Origin: Buxus sempervirens
Taxonomy: Eukaryota; Streptophyta; Magnoliopsida; Buxales; Buxaceae
Direction of reading: 5' to 3'
DNA: 64,000 nucleotides
Assembly (NCBI GenBank): GCA_947561395.2
Contig: OX387192.1
Span: forward strand, 38,325,736-38,389,735
The translations under genes were made by a program, and so were the position numbers. Shown piece after piece: positions 12,401 through 24,000 of this stretch. How positions within the stretch are numbered: position 1 is the stretch's first letter; each line of letters opens with the position of its first letter. The notes below the pieces were generated by a model that was not told the origin of the DNA, made no database searches, and saw only the letters and a program-made list of their open reading frames with translations.

Positions 12401-13265
12401 TGGATAGTTCTTAAAGAGTTGTTGCAGGTATTCTGATTTCAGATAGGGTGGACTTCCAGAATTGACTGGCTACTGTAATTTCTCCACTGGATCACAGGAA
12501 ATCAAATGTACACTTGGAGCTGTTAGACTCGCATCCAAGCCTAAAATGCATTCTCTGCAAGTTTGTAGCCAGCACAGGCCAAAGGTCAAAAGCAGCTTAA
12601 TGCTGATAACCGTGAATCCGGGTTTTAAGCAAATTGATCCTGTCCGTAAAGGTCTCTGCTTCAGTGCGAGAGGCTAAAAACTCTGGTGAGCATTCAGTCC
12701 AATCTCTGAATTCATATCACATCAGAATTTGTTATAAAATTGCAGTGATTTGTGATTGAATAGTAAATTTCTTCCTTAGTCTGATTCTACAGCTTTCCTC
12801 GTGCCTGATCAATCAGATTTCCTCATGCCTGATCATATCACCATTTGTGTACGATATTATGAGAGCCAACAACATTCAATGGCACTGGAAATGGATTCTA
12901 AATTTTGACTTGTGTTTTAGGTTCAAGAACTTAATGTTGGAGGTATACTTTCGTGGGATTAAAATTTTTTTAGTGGAATCATAACAGTATTTCGTTTGCT
13001 GAGAAGAGATTTCAAAATAGGAAGCGTGTTTCCTTTAGTGATTATATAACTTTAAATACACCTGCATGAGCACGCATGCAAACACAGACATGATCTATGA
13101 ATAGTATCATCATTGAGGCTCCAAGGCATTGCTAAAGAAGACATCGCTTTGAGGTCCAAATGAAGTTGAATGATATTTATTGAACTTTTTCTAAGGTTTC
13201 CGAATACAGGTTTCTCCATAGTAGAAAAGTAGAAAGTTAGTTGATTTACTTTCCTTCAAAAACAT

Positions 13266-13419
13266 TTTTTTTTTTTTTGGTTAAATGAAAGACGAACTTT
13301 ATTTATAACAAGTAAAGGTTCCAAGTCTAGCATCATCAAACATACATGAGTTCAAAAACGATGGAGGACTATTCACCCAATAACATGCATAGTAATCTAA
13401 CGCAAAATTAGCCAACGAG
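13266..13419 (-). mobile_element. Short 5'-truncated LINE with 21-bp target duplication
   Basis: A 154-bp minus-strand insert begins with a 13-T run (its poly-A tail) and is flanked by a perfect 21-bp direct repeat at 13245-13265 and 13420-13440. Its sense strand encodes ANFALDYYACYWVNSPPSF, resembling the end of the RNase H domain of the LINE remnant at 61560. This is a textbook target-primed insertion, truncated at the 5' end. Confidence 0.85.
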
Positions 13420-14699
13420 TTTACTTTCCTTCAAAAACATATTCCTCGTCACCAAATCCTCGTTAAGTGATATATGTTTCATGTTTATTTGTCAGATATT
13501 AATTCACCACTCGGCACTAGATATATGATCCTTAGACCTCATCCCCAGTTCTCCTTGCAACAGTGCGTCTGGAAGTTAAACCTAACTACTTGCTTGCTCT
13601 TCTATGTCAAGAGAACTTGGGAATTCGTATTTCTGTCAGGGCTGTAGCCAGCACTGATCCAAGTAGTAATGGATCAGTAGCGTAAAATTGGACGATTAAC
13701 GCTCTTTTTTCTTCGTTCTCGAATAATTGGGGTGTCTTATGTTTTGTTTTGTTTTGTTTTTTTCCTTTTTGGCAACCCTAATTGTCCTACAAGGTCTTTT
13801 GATTAATGGGCAGATTCAAACGCAGCACAGATGTAATTAACGGGTTGTAAACTTGTAGCAAATCAAGAGGATTTTCCTGGGTCAAATATTCGAATTTGAG
13901 CGTTTACGGGATTGTGAAAAGAATAAATTATGGAGGTTCCTAAGCACCGGAGCCTTGATTTCACCGCTTATGTGGGGAGATGTTGACGGCTAATACTTAA
14001 AATAGATTGGGGTTGATGTTCCTTGCAAGTTGCACCCTCTAATTCGCAACCAATCGAATTGATCAAACATGCAGTGGTGCTATCATCACAATACAAAAAG
14101 GTCCCAAAAAAAAAAAGCTTGCTATAATGCTTTACTGTCTTAAAAGAAACATTCGTTCAAATTCCCCAAATCCATAAAAAAAAAAAGTGTGGATGAAGAG
14201 GTTGAGGAGGGATGTATCATCGAGATTTGAGATTGATAGTAATGGAGAGCATCCTATCGTCACCGGAACCGTATTCAGTGGAATTTTAAAAATATTCTGA
14301 GTTTTATTCCTTCCATGCATATCTCGGAAGGTATAAAGGTTTAAACTATCATCTTGCAAGAAAACTTTGGAGGATTCTCTCAGCAAAGTTCCACTCACTT
14401 GGATTACATAGCCCATGTGTCGAAAGCCCAAAGGAAACAACGATGCCAGAGTCCAGAGTAAAAGGAGACTAATAAATGTATGTTTTGGTCACGTCATGGA
14501 CGATGGTGGTCAAGAAGAAGGGTTTGGGGAGGCAGTGGTGGTGGCAGTGGTAGTGGGTGGCGCAGAAAACGACCGGTAACAGAAAACAAGATGGCTTAAA
14601 CAATTCGGAAATTCTCCCAACAAAAAGAAATATGCTCATCACCTCAGGTGCTTGTTGCAGATGTCGCCCACAACATTCCCTACGCCTCAGCTTCATATG

Positions 14700-14707
14700 T
14701 ATAAATA
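14700..14707 (+). promoter_or_regulatory. Candidate TATA box of the HAD hydrolase gene
   Basis: TATAAATA lies about 630 bp upstream of the HAD start codon. A donor-like AAG|GTAATA near 14796 and an acceptor-like AACAG|G near 15317 suggest a leader intron that brings the start codon close to the cap site. This is inference from motif and spacing. Confidence 0.45.
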
Positions 14708-15336
14708 AAGCCCTTTGCATACAATTGCATCGTGCCTTCTTTGGGTTTTGTATGACTCTGCTTCTTCTTTTTCCTTCTTAAAGTTTGTGTAACAAGGTAA
14801 TATTATTATCTTTCCGATCAGTCTCCGGTTGAATTTAATTTCATTCTCTCCCCTTCTCGTTTATCGGTTTTCACTGTTTTTATCGTCATGCCCGAGCTTC
14901 TTCAACTTTTTCAGATTCGCGTCTCAAACTATTTGAAGCTTCCAACTCTATTATTGCGTTTGTAATCTCGTCCTGCTCCATTAATTTTAGGTCTTTCTTC
15001 CTTCATTTCATTCTCGAATTTCAGAACTGAATTCCTCTCTTGCGAGCCGTATGTTTTGTCAACACTCACCTACTCCAAAAGTATACAAAAAACAAAAGTA
15101 AAGGAAACAGAAAGCTAAAAAAAGAAAAAAAGGGTCCTCGTTTACTTTTCTGGAGCTTATGTGAAGAGAAACATCATCTTCTCATCTTCTGCACCGTTAT
15201 ATGTCTGGATTTTTTTTTCTTTTTTTTATCTTTACCAATAACAGAAAATGGTAAAAAGTCCTTATTAAATCGGAAACCGTTATTTACCTTTGGTTTTTTG
15301 TGGAAATCTTGTAACAGGGTCTTATATTTCTTGAAT

Positions 15337-17393
15337 ATGGATGGTGTGGCGAGATCCAATGGATCCAAGTACGAGTGCTTGCTATTTGGTATGTTCTAAT
15401 TTTACATCTGGAATTCTACCTGCGATCAAGGTTTCATTTCCCTGATAAATGTTTCTTAGCGAGATTGTAATGATTTCCATTACGGTGAAAGTATTAAGCA
15501 GTCTCTGCATTTTCAAAATTAGAGGATTTGTAACCTCAAAATCATATGATAGAAAGCCATTAAATGCATGACTTTCATTTGGCAATTTGTGCTGCTATTC
15601 ATCTTTTTAGCCGACCTTCTAGTCTTCATATATAAATGATCTTTGGACTCGCAGTTCTTAATCAACAAAGATATTCAACAAAGATATTCAAGTGTCGTAA
15701 ACTTATAGCCTTGAAAGTGTTGTATTTGTAGAGATTTTACATGTTATAGGTTATTGTTATTTATCCTAATTACTAACAACGCACTAATCTATAAAAACAA
15801 TCGCTTGTTCGTAGATACCAGAGACTATTAACTATAAGAAGGAAGTTGGTTCGTAAAAAGTTGTTTGTTATTAGAATTAATTATCTTACTAATTAGTGCG
15901 TAATTAAGGTTAATTGGTACTGTTTTCTTTCTACGTTAATTGACCAAGACAACATGATAGAGTTGTTCACTTTCTCCACAATTAGTATAATTTGTGCATT
16001 TCTTTATTTCCTGTATCAAACCCCATATGCATAACTCACCTTGATTTTCTCCCCCTTTCTGTGCATGATTCTCACATTTTTCCAGATATGGATGATACTT
16101 TGTACCCCATGAGTTCAGGTCTGAACTTTGCTTGCAGGAAGAACATAGAAGGTATGTGGAAGTTAATTACTGCTTTCCTTCTTCTTATTCCTCCTCCTTT
16201 TGTGCATGTGTGTGCGTCTGTTTTTGAATTGAGCAGTATCAGTTGGATCATATTTGAAATTGCTGATGTTGTTAGTGGATCTCCTTTATATTTACAGTCA
16301 AATTTAATCACAGTTTTTTCCCTGGGTCCTTGGGTTTAACAGATTACATGTTGGAGCACTTGCATATTGAAGAAAGCCAAGTGCCAAGAATGTGCTTGGA
16401 CTTGTACAGGGAGTACGGAACCACAATGGCTGGTCTGAAGGTAGAATAAGCTGAGATCCACGCATATTTCTGGTATGCAATTGGTTCCTCGTGGTTTGTT
16501 ATTGAGTACGTGTTGTTAATTGCAGGCGCTGGGATATGAGTTTGACAATGATGAGTTTCATGCGTATGTTCATGGAAAATTGCCATACGAAACACTGAAA
16601 CCGGATCCAGTGTTAAGGAACCTTTTACTGTCCATGCCCCAACGTAAAATTGTACTTCCCTACCGTCATCTTCATTTTGTATTGAAAATTATAACTCGCA
16701 AATGGGTGGCAACAGCTATGGGGGCAATTAATTCTAACTAAAATGTTTGTTGGGGTAATGCAGATCTTCACCAATTCCGACAAAGTCCATGCAACTCAGG
16801 TCCTTAACAGGTTGGAGTTGGAAGATTGTTTTGAAGGCATCATATGCTTTGAAACTCTCAATCCCAATCATGAACCTGCAGATGACTTACTGGATGGCAA
16901 TGGGACCAGTCCCAAGTATCGGATTCTCTGTAAACCTTCTGTGGAAGCCATTCAAACGGCCGTTAGGATTGCAGATGTTGAGCCAAGCAAAACGGTAAAT
17001 TAGAATTGAAACTCATCTCGAATTGGGATATGTATATTAAAACGTTTAATAAGTGGAGATCCGGCTTTTTCACTCCATTTTTGGCAGATATTCTTCGATG
17101 ACAGTGCTCGAAACATTGCAAGTGGAAAGGCGGCAGGACTTCACACAGTACTTGTAAGCTCTTAAGTGATAGGACTTTTGTATGTTTCCAATACAAATTA
17201 AGATGAGTGAGAAGTAAGAAGTAAGAGGTTTTGATGGCAGGTAGGGAGCTCAGTACCAGTGGCAGGAGCAGACGTTGCTTTGAGCAGCATCCACAACATC
17301 AAAGAAGCTCTGCCGGAGATATGGGAAGGCGGAGAAGAACAGTTGGACCATGTTCTCCAATCGGCCGCCGTTGAAACTGTGGTGCTTGCTTAG
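15337..17393 (+). CDS. HAD-superfamily hydrolase, pyrimidine 5'-nucleotidase/SDT1-like
   Basis: Seven coding exons join in one frame: 15337-15388, 16086-16151, 16343-16440, 16526-16651, 16764-16994, 17088-17153 and 17241-17393 (263 residues plus TAG). All introns are GT-AG. The four HAD motifs are complete: DMDDTLYP with nucleophile Asp18 and acid Asp20, the Thr117 of IFTNSDK, Lys171 in KPS, and FFDDS with Asp195/Asp196. The helical cap lies between motifs I and II, as in the SDT1/pyrimidine 5'-nucleotidase subfamily. Members dephosphorylate small phosphorylated metabolites such as UMP, CMP or pyridoxal phosphate; the exact substrate cannot be read from sequence. There is no obvious targeting peptide, so it is probably cytosolic. 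The ATG at 15337 is preferred because it enters the conserved KYECLLFD strand directly. Confidence 0.93.
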
Positions 17394-19382
17394 GTGCCCC
17401 ATTAATTGTAACTCACAAATATGTAGGAGAAATTATAATTTTGCAAAGAGGGGCCGTTACTGTAATGGTGAGAGAAATATAAAGTTTAACTGCTTCGTTA
17501 CTTAAACTTCTTTTCTTGAATTACGTTTCTAGTACTATGTCCTCATCAAAACGCTCATGTATTCAACTGTGTATGGCGCCATACACTGGATGTCTAAATG
17601 GCATTTTTGGAAGGGAAAAGAGAAACTTGAATCAAACTTTGCCTGCTTTGGTAAAATTGGAGGCGGCCAGGGTTTATACTTTATATACAAAGCGAGAATA
17701 TGAAATTAGTGAGTGAACCAAAGAGATGGCCGCTGAGAAGAATAATAAATATTGTAAAAGCGGTTGACCAAAGCTACGCGTTTTTGCTTCTTCATTTTCC
17801 ACGAAGGGTTAGGGTCAACAGAAGCTGCGCCTTGATCAGTTCATTCACAGTTTTAAAGAAATCAACAAAAATCCAAAGGTAAATTTTTCTGAAATGTTGG
17901 TCCCACACACCAAAATACCGTCAAGGCACCAAAGCAAATTAGCGATGACCCGGGGACATTAGTCCCCAAAGAGGCAGCCTCCAGCATAATGATCTCCTAG
18001 GCACCAACAAAGGCATCTAAAGTACATCAGGCATACAACATCCACCAAATCTTTTGGTTACTCATCTGATGTCTGACACCTTCGACAGAATAAATGCTTC
18101 CTCAAAAAAGAAAAGAATGGGAAAGTCGCCGATTTATGGAGATCGATTTCTTCAATCTTCAACGATCAAATTCCGCGACTGATGATTCATTCCAACAAGA
18201 CGGAGCATGCCGCATCATGTGAGTAGGTCTCACAAAGGGCATGACTCCCTGATCAAGTGATGACGTGGGTGCCACCTTATGTGGCTGGACCCACTAACAT
18301 AAAGAGGGGAAAAAAAAGCTTGCAGATCGGTTGGCCATCTTTGCCATTGAGAAGTTCTCCTGTTTGTGGCTCTTATCTCCTCCGTCAGATATTTCTCTTT
18401 TTTTATTTGATGATGTAAGAGGATGCATCACTTTGAGGAATTAATATATAATGCGACTTTCTTTACCACAAATATATATATATATAATACGACTTTCCTT
18501 ACCACAAAAGAATAAATTCCGCGACTGACGATTCATTCCAACAAGATGGAGCATGCCACATCATTTGAGTAGGTCTCGGAAAGAAACCATTAAAATTTGA
18601 AAAACAAAAGTCTTTAATAGTTTTTGTTGCCTTTTTGGGCCCAACTGTCATCTGTGGTATCTTTTTCGGTTTTATCGGCTGAATAAATTGTTCGTGGTTT
18701 CATACTTAGTTCCCTTCTCTTTAAAGAACCGTACCTTGTAGACATATATGTTCTTGTCATGTTATGGATTTGTAAATTCTATAGACATATGTTCTCGTCA
18801 ATGCTATTGTGTTATACGTCTACGGATGTTCTTCACTCTTTTCTTTTTTTTTTTTGGGTAAGATAAGAAAGATTGTCTTCACTCATACGCGTCTAACAAG
18901 CATCTAAAAATGCTCGCTGAGGGCATAAATCCATAAACTCATCCTGACTTGTGCTTCTCCCACCGCCCCAATGCTTTGTATACTTTCATATTTTTGTCCA
19001 AAAGATGAATATGAAGTGATAAATTCGTAGCTTTATCTCAAATCTAGGATGCCCCCCAAATGCATGTAACTCTTTCATCTGGGAAACTCTAGTTCAATAT
19101 ACCCATCCAATTCATCAGCTCTGTCGTCATTGAATCTTCATCTCATATTTCTGTACCCCATAACATCGAGGCTACAATTCTAAAGCGAGCATTTTCACAC
19201 TAGTTAATTGCCTTAACTTCCATATCTCAGTCAACAAATCGACGCTCATTACTTCTTTTTTCCTTTTTTTTTTTATAAGATTTCATGTGTGACTATTCAT
19301 GTTATCCTGCATGACCTGACAGCCCTACAGAACCAATGAATATTTTTCTGGGTCTTTTTACTTTACATCAGACATACTGGAG
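17394..19382. other. Intergenic region between HAD gene and hAT element
   Basis: AT-rich sequence with no supported gene. The HAD 3' UTR probably ends near 17480-17520. A 65-bp near-direct repeat is present (listed separately), along with a TA microsatellite near 18470-18485 and a short duplicated block around 18450-18510. Confidence 0.6.
18168..18577. repeat. Pair of 65-bp direct repeats
   Basis: 18168-18231 and 18513-18577 share AAATTCCGCGACTGA through GAGTAGGTCTC with about six differences. They may be remnants of one older repeat; the family is not recognised. Confidence 0.8.
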
Positions 19383-20777
19383 TAGGTTGCTTATCGGCCC
19401 GAGCCCGGCATGGCCCGCCAGGGAATGTGACCCGACGGGCCGTGGCACGCCTGGCATGCAGGCGGCACGGGCCCGCATTTAAGCAGGCCACAGGGCCGCC
19501 TGCGTGCCGCCCCGCTAATTCCAGGCCAACAGGCCCGCCCGGCACGCCAAGGGCTAACCTTTTTCCCCTCCCCACTGGCAACGCTGTAGTGCTGTACTGT
19601 CCAACTAAAAAGTATGAGAGAAGGTGGCAGATGCTGATGACGGATTCACGGACAAAAGTGACAGCTACCGCTTGATTTGTCTACTGATCCACGTAGATCC
19701 TTGATGGGCTAGAGGACCTTTTTGAACGAGTCAACTCAGTGAGCTACTCATTTCTTTACGTGACTCGATGGTGTAGGCCTTGATTATAATGATTTGAATG
19801 AATGTTCTTTAGAGATAATATTAGGGGAAAATTGGGTTTAAGTTATAATTTTAATAATAATTCTTCAAATTCAGTAATTCAATGAATCAATTTTTGGTAA
19901 TTAAAAAATAGTGATAAGTTTTAACATAATTGAGATAGAGTGTTATTTAACTATACCCATATAATTTCTTCCAAAATTGCCCTTAAAGAATTTTAAATCT
20001 CACTAAAAGACTTAAACAAATGATAACAAACCGTTAATTACAAAAGGTTATATAGGAAAACTCTTTATGAACAACACTTGTTCTCAGTTATTTTAAAATA
20101 TATCACTATTTTTTAATTATCAAGAATTGGGTCACTTAATATAAAAAAACACTTAAGTTTTAATTTACACCCGTTCCATTAGTAGATAGTAGAATCTATC
20201 AGCATGAGCCCTACCATTACCGTGTTTGAAGTGTTATGTGAATTCCATTTGATCGACTGGTAGACGAGAGTATGGCTTGCCACGCCAATGCCTTGTGTCT
20301 ATCAAATTTGTTTATATTCCTTTAAAAAGGTACTATTCTTACATTCCTTGACATAATTAATTTATTTATATTTTTTTGAGCAAAGTCTATCCTAATATAT
20401 ATAACACAATTTTGTGAATAATAAACATATTTTTTAGAATTTTTTATTATTTTTTTCTAATTTTCCTTGGTTTAAAAAAAAATCAAATTGCAAAGTTATA
20501 CTTGTACTTGTAATAATTAATTAATTAATTTTTTTTTAAACAAATCTATCCCAATATGTATAAGAAAAATTTGTGAACAATAAACATATTTTTCAGAAAT
20601 TTTTTGTGATTTTTTACTATTTTTTATAATTTTCCTTGGCTTTTTTTTAAAACAAAATCAAATTTTATACCCAGGTCCGCCAGCCGCTGTGCCTGGGTTT
20701 TATAAAAACGGGCCGGGCATGCCGGCCCACGCTAAACGGGTCTGGGCCGTGCCAAGCAGGCCCGTTTAGCAACCCTA
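19383..20777. mobile_element. Non-autonomous hAT-type element, copy 1
   Basis: The termini are TAGGTTGCTTATCGGCCCG and the reverse complement of TAGGGTTGCTAAACGGGCC. The 8-bp flanks TACTGGAG (19375-19382) and TGCTGGAG (20778-20785) differ at one base, as expected for an old hAT target duplication. The GC-rich ends contrast with an AT-rich core that includes two tandem copies of an approximately 160-bp block (about 20340-20660). The core matches the reverse complement of the element at 59377-60180. There is no transposase; a smaller MITE is nested inside. Confidence 0.8.
19875..20139. mobile_element. MITE nested in hAT copy 1
   Basis: Inverted ends share GTAATTAAAAAATAGTGATA on the left and its near reverse complement (TATCACTATTTTTTAATTAT) on the right. 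The same terminal sequence bounds a similar element at 38811-39080. No coding capacity. Confidence 0.65.
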
Positions 20778-21003
20778 TGCTGGAGTAGCCTTGTGACAAT
20801 CCATCAAAATCCATAACTGTCCAGTGCCAACCAAAGAAAAAAAATCCAAAAAGAAAAAGGGGAAAAAAAATAACTAAATAACCTGCCAAGTTCCAGGCCT
20901 CCTGCACTTGTATACATTTATAACCTCATAGGCCGTAACTGTAAAGTATCCTGGGCCTGCAATCTCAAATTCTAACATTTGATATCTGCAAAATTGGCAA
21001 GGA
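20778..21003 (-). other. Probable 3' UTR of the MBOAT gene
   Basis: Between the hAT element and the MBOAT stop codon there is about 225 bp of non-coding sequence, long enough for a short 3' UTR. A definite polyadenylation signal was not assigned. Confidence 0.35.
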
Positions 21004-24000
21004 TCAATCAGACGGGCCTCTTACAGCAGTTCCACCTCCTTTCACATCACGAATATGAAACATAAGCTGCAAAATAACCACATATCATTAAGTGATTAAA
21101 CCACTCATTTTATGACATCAATTCAGTTGAAAGACTAAAATGCTTCAAGCAAACTACCTTGGTCCCAACATAAAAAGTTGTGAACATGCCACCAAGAACA
21201 GGCAACCCTATGAGAATGTTCAAAGAATGAGAAAATCAGGGGAGCTGTCACTACGGCTCAAAAAGAAAAAAAAAAAAAAAAAGAAGTTTGTTGGTGATAT
21301 GGGTCGGTGTGGGGGAGCGGTCTTCACATACCATCTTTCTGGAGGAGGCGAGAAGCCAACCAATTAACACCTGCCGGCCCAATTACATAGCCGACAAGGT
21401 TCGCAACCTGGGGAAAGAAATGCTTAGTAAGAATAATACACTGATTCTGGTGATGTACCATCCTGAAATACCTCAACATATAATAATATTATAGTTTCCT
21501 TGCAACTTCTCAGAACAAAAATTGATAACACATGCAAGACTATCATGCTCAATGACATAACAAATAATGAAAAGATAAAACACAACAAATCATTTGTCCA
21601 ACTACCTTTGCTTTCTTTTACTTCGTTTCATCTTGGCTGTCAATGTGGTGTATACCAAGAAAACGTGTTACAGGTCTACATCCAAAGAAATGAGTGTTGG
21701 TTCTTACACTTCATGTCAGCACCAGAAACCGTACCAAGTTTTGTATACATCTTACGTTCACTCATTTATCATGATTACACCAATTTGTGCTTACGCATTC
21801 AATGCAGAAATTTATACAAGAAGCACAGTAAGCAGATTACTTAAACCTAAACCACATTTCAAACTTTCCAGGTTGGAAAAGGTGGCATTTTCTCATTTAC
21901 AAATAAGCATGGCACTTTCAAGTGCAGTGGGATTGCAGAGTTCTTTTATCTACCATGAGTTTAGTCGACAAATTCCATAGAATTCCTATGCAGCACATGA
22001 TGTTTCCCTCATTAGGCTACTCTACTTCCCGAAGTAGAACGCCTTACCTATCAACCAGAGTGTTGCATTGAAAGTGCAAACATCTAAGATCTCGCCAGTG
22101 GGGAGTAATTATGGTGTGAAATCTGAATGTGCAACATAACCTCACTCGCATAATAACAAATTTTTACAAAAACTATCAAATCATGATCCAGAAATATGTT
22201 AAAAACTCAAAATAAAGCTATTATCAGATCTGCTAAGTTAAAACATACCATGAGGCAAGTGATGGTAATGGCACCAGCAATCGCGCTGAGTTCTCGGAGA
22301 ATGAATTCCCAAGATGCATTCCTCGCCTGATATACAATATTTTTAAATATGTAATATTAAAATCATGATGACATCCAGAAAAATGTAAGGGAAAAAAAAT
22401 GAGGAATGACTTTTTTCTAGATTAGGTGAATTATGGTACAATGGGAAACAAGTAAAAGCAATGTTTTCAAAATTGAATAGAAGAAAAAAAAAACATAAAG
22501 AGTGGGATTCAAATTAACTTGGTTAATTTGAATCACAAGACCATAGGATTCACCACTTTTTTGTGATAAAAAAAATTAATGAGTAGATAAACATAATTAA
22601 AAAGGATAACATACTGAATTCTGCATAAACATTACATAATAGAACACTCTGGTATAGATCATAGGACTCACAAATTTTTAGTGAAAATAAAAATTGATGA
22701 GTAGATGAATATAATGCAACAAGAAAACAAACTGAATTCTGCAAAAACATTACATAATAGAACACTTTGTTATAGAGTCACGAACCATTAACAACAATAC
22801 GATACCGATCAATAGAAAAAAAAACAATAGGATACCAATCCAGTAGACTACTTGATGAAAAATAGAACCTGCAAAAAAGTTTTTTAGTTGAATTTCAAGC
22901 TCATTGCTATAGCGTGAGCTCGAAGTTCCAACCTGTGTATCCATTCATAACAAATCTTTTAAGTACAATTATTATGGTAGTGGTCATTATTGTTGTTTTG
23001 TTCATATTACTTATTTTTTGTATTTCTAATTTCTTCCGCATGTAAAGTCGTTATCAATTATTTCTTATTTATTATTCATTAGACCTTTCAAATCCTTAGA
23101 TTTTGCGATCTCATATGTCAAGGCATTCCTTCAAATTCACACTTCTCAATTAGGAACTTCATCTTACTTATAGATAATTGTCTCAAACTGCATGGTTCTA
23201 TCCATGAATTAAAAAGCCAGGTACATTTGTTACATGAGATGGTCATAGCTTAGTTAGTAAGCAAAGACATGAAAATGGAAGTACAAAATGGTAAACAAAT
23301 TACTAGCAAGCCAATTCAGATCACCTGATATGCAGCAGCTGCTGATTTAACTATCAATTCAGGGACAAAGAATAAACATGTTAACCAAGCCCATGAGAGA
23401 AGTTTCCTGAGGCAATTAAACTGTCAGTAAGTCCAAAACATGAATTAGATAGGTTCCCCTAAAGAAATAAAGAAAAATAATACCACTCCAAATCATGCCA
23501 TATTGCCACAAATGTGAATATAACCCACACATTGAGTAGCTTTCTTTGAGAGCCTCCAAGAGGGATATACATGTACCTGAAATCATAGCCATTCAACAAG
23601 ATTACAAAAAAAGAATAGAAGAAAACATTTGGTTCCAAAGCATAAGAGTTTCACCTAACAAGCCATTTGTTGAAGGAAGCATGCCAACTTTTCCAAAAGC
23701 TTTCTAAGGAATGGCAATTATTGATGCACCTTGGCATATTTTCAGGAGCCTCAATTCCTCCTAGCTACAATCACAACATGGCAATGAAAATCCTGTTCCC
23801 TAAGTATATTCATGCTACAAATGATGAAAACTTCAATTTTTAGTGAATACAACTTAGTTTGACCATATGACAAAATCCAATTAATGCTGCAACTGAAACA
23901 GAAAATAGCTATAATTCAGGATTTATCTATCCTGCAAAGGGCTTAAAACACATGTGCACAGCTCATAAAAGGGGGAAAAAAAGGAACAGGAAGAGAGAGA

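Noticed and set aside
14132..14720. Minus-strand ORFs of 102 and 83 codons upstream of the HAD gene
   Set aside because: No recognised domain, low-complexity ends and overlap with the probable HAD promoter; not enough to call a gene.
19363..19675. GC-rich ORFs on both strands
   Set aside because: They follow the GC-rich terminus of the hAT element and look like composition artefacts.
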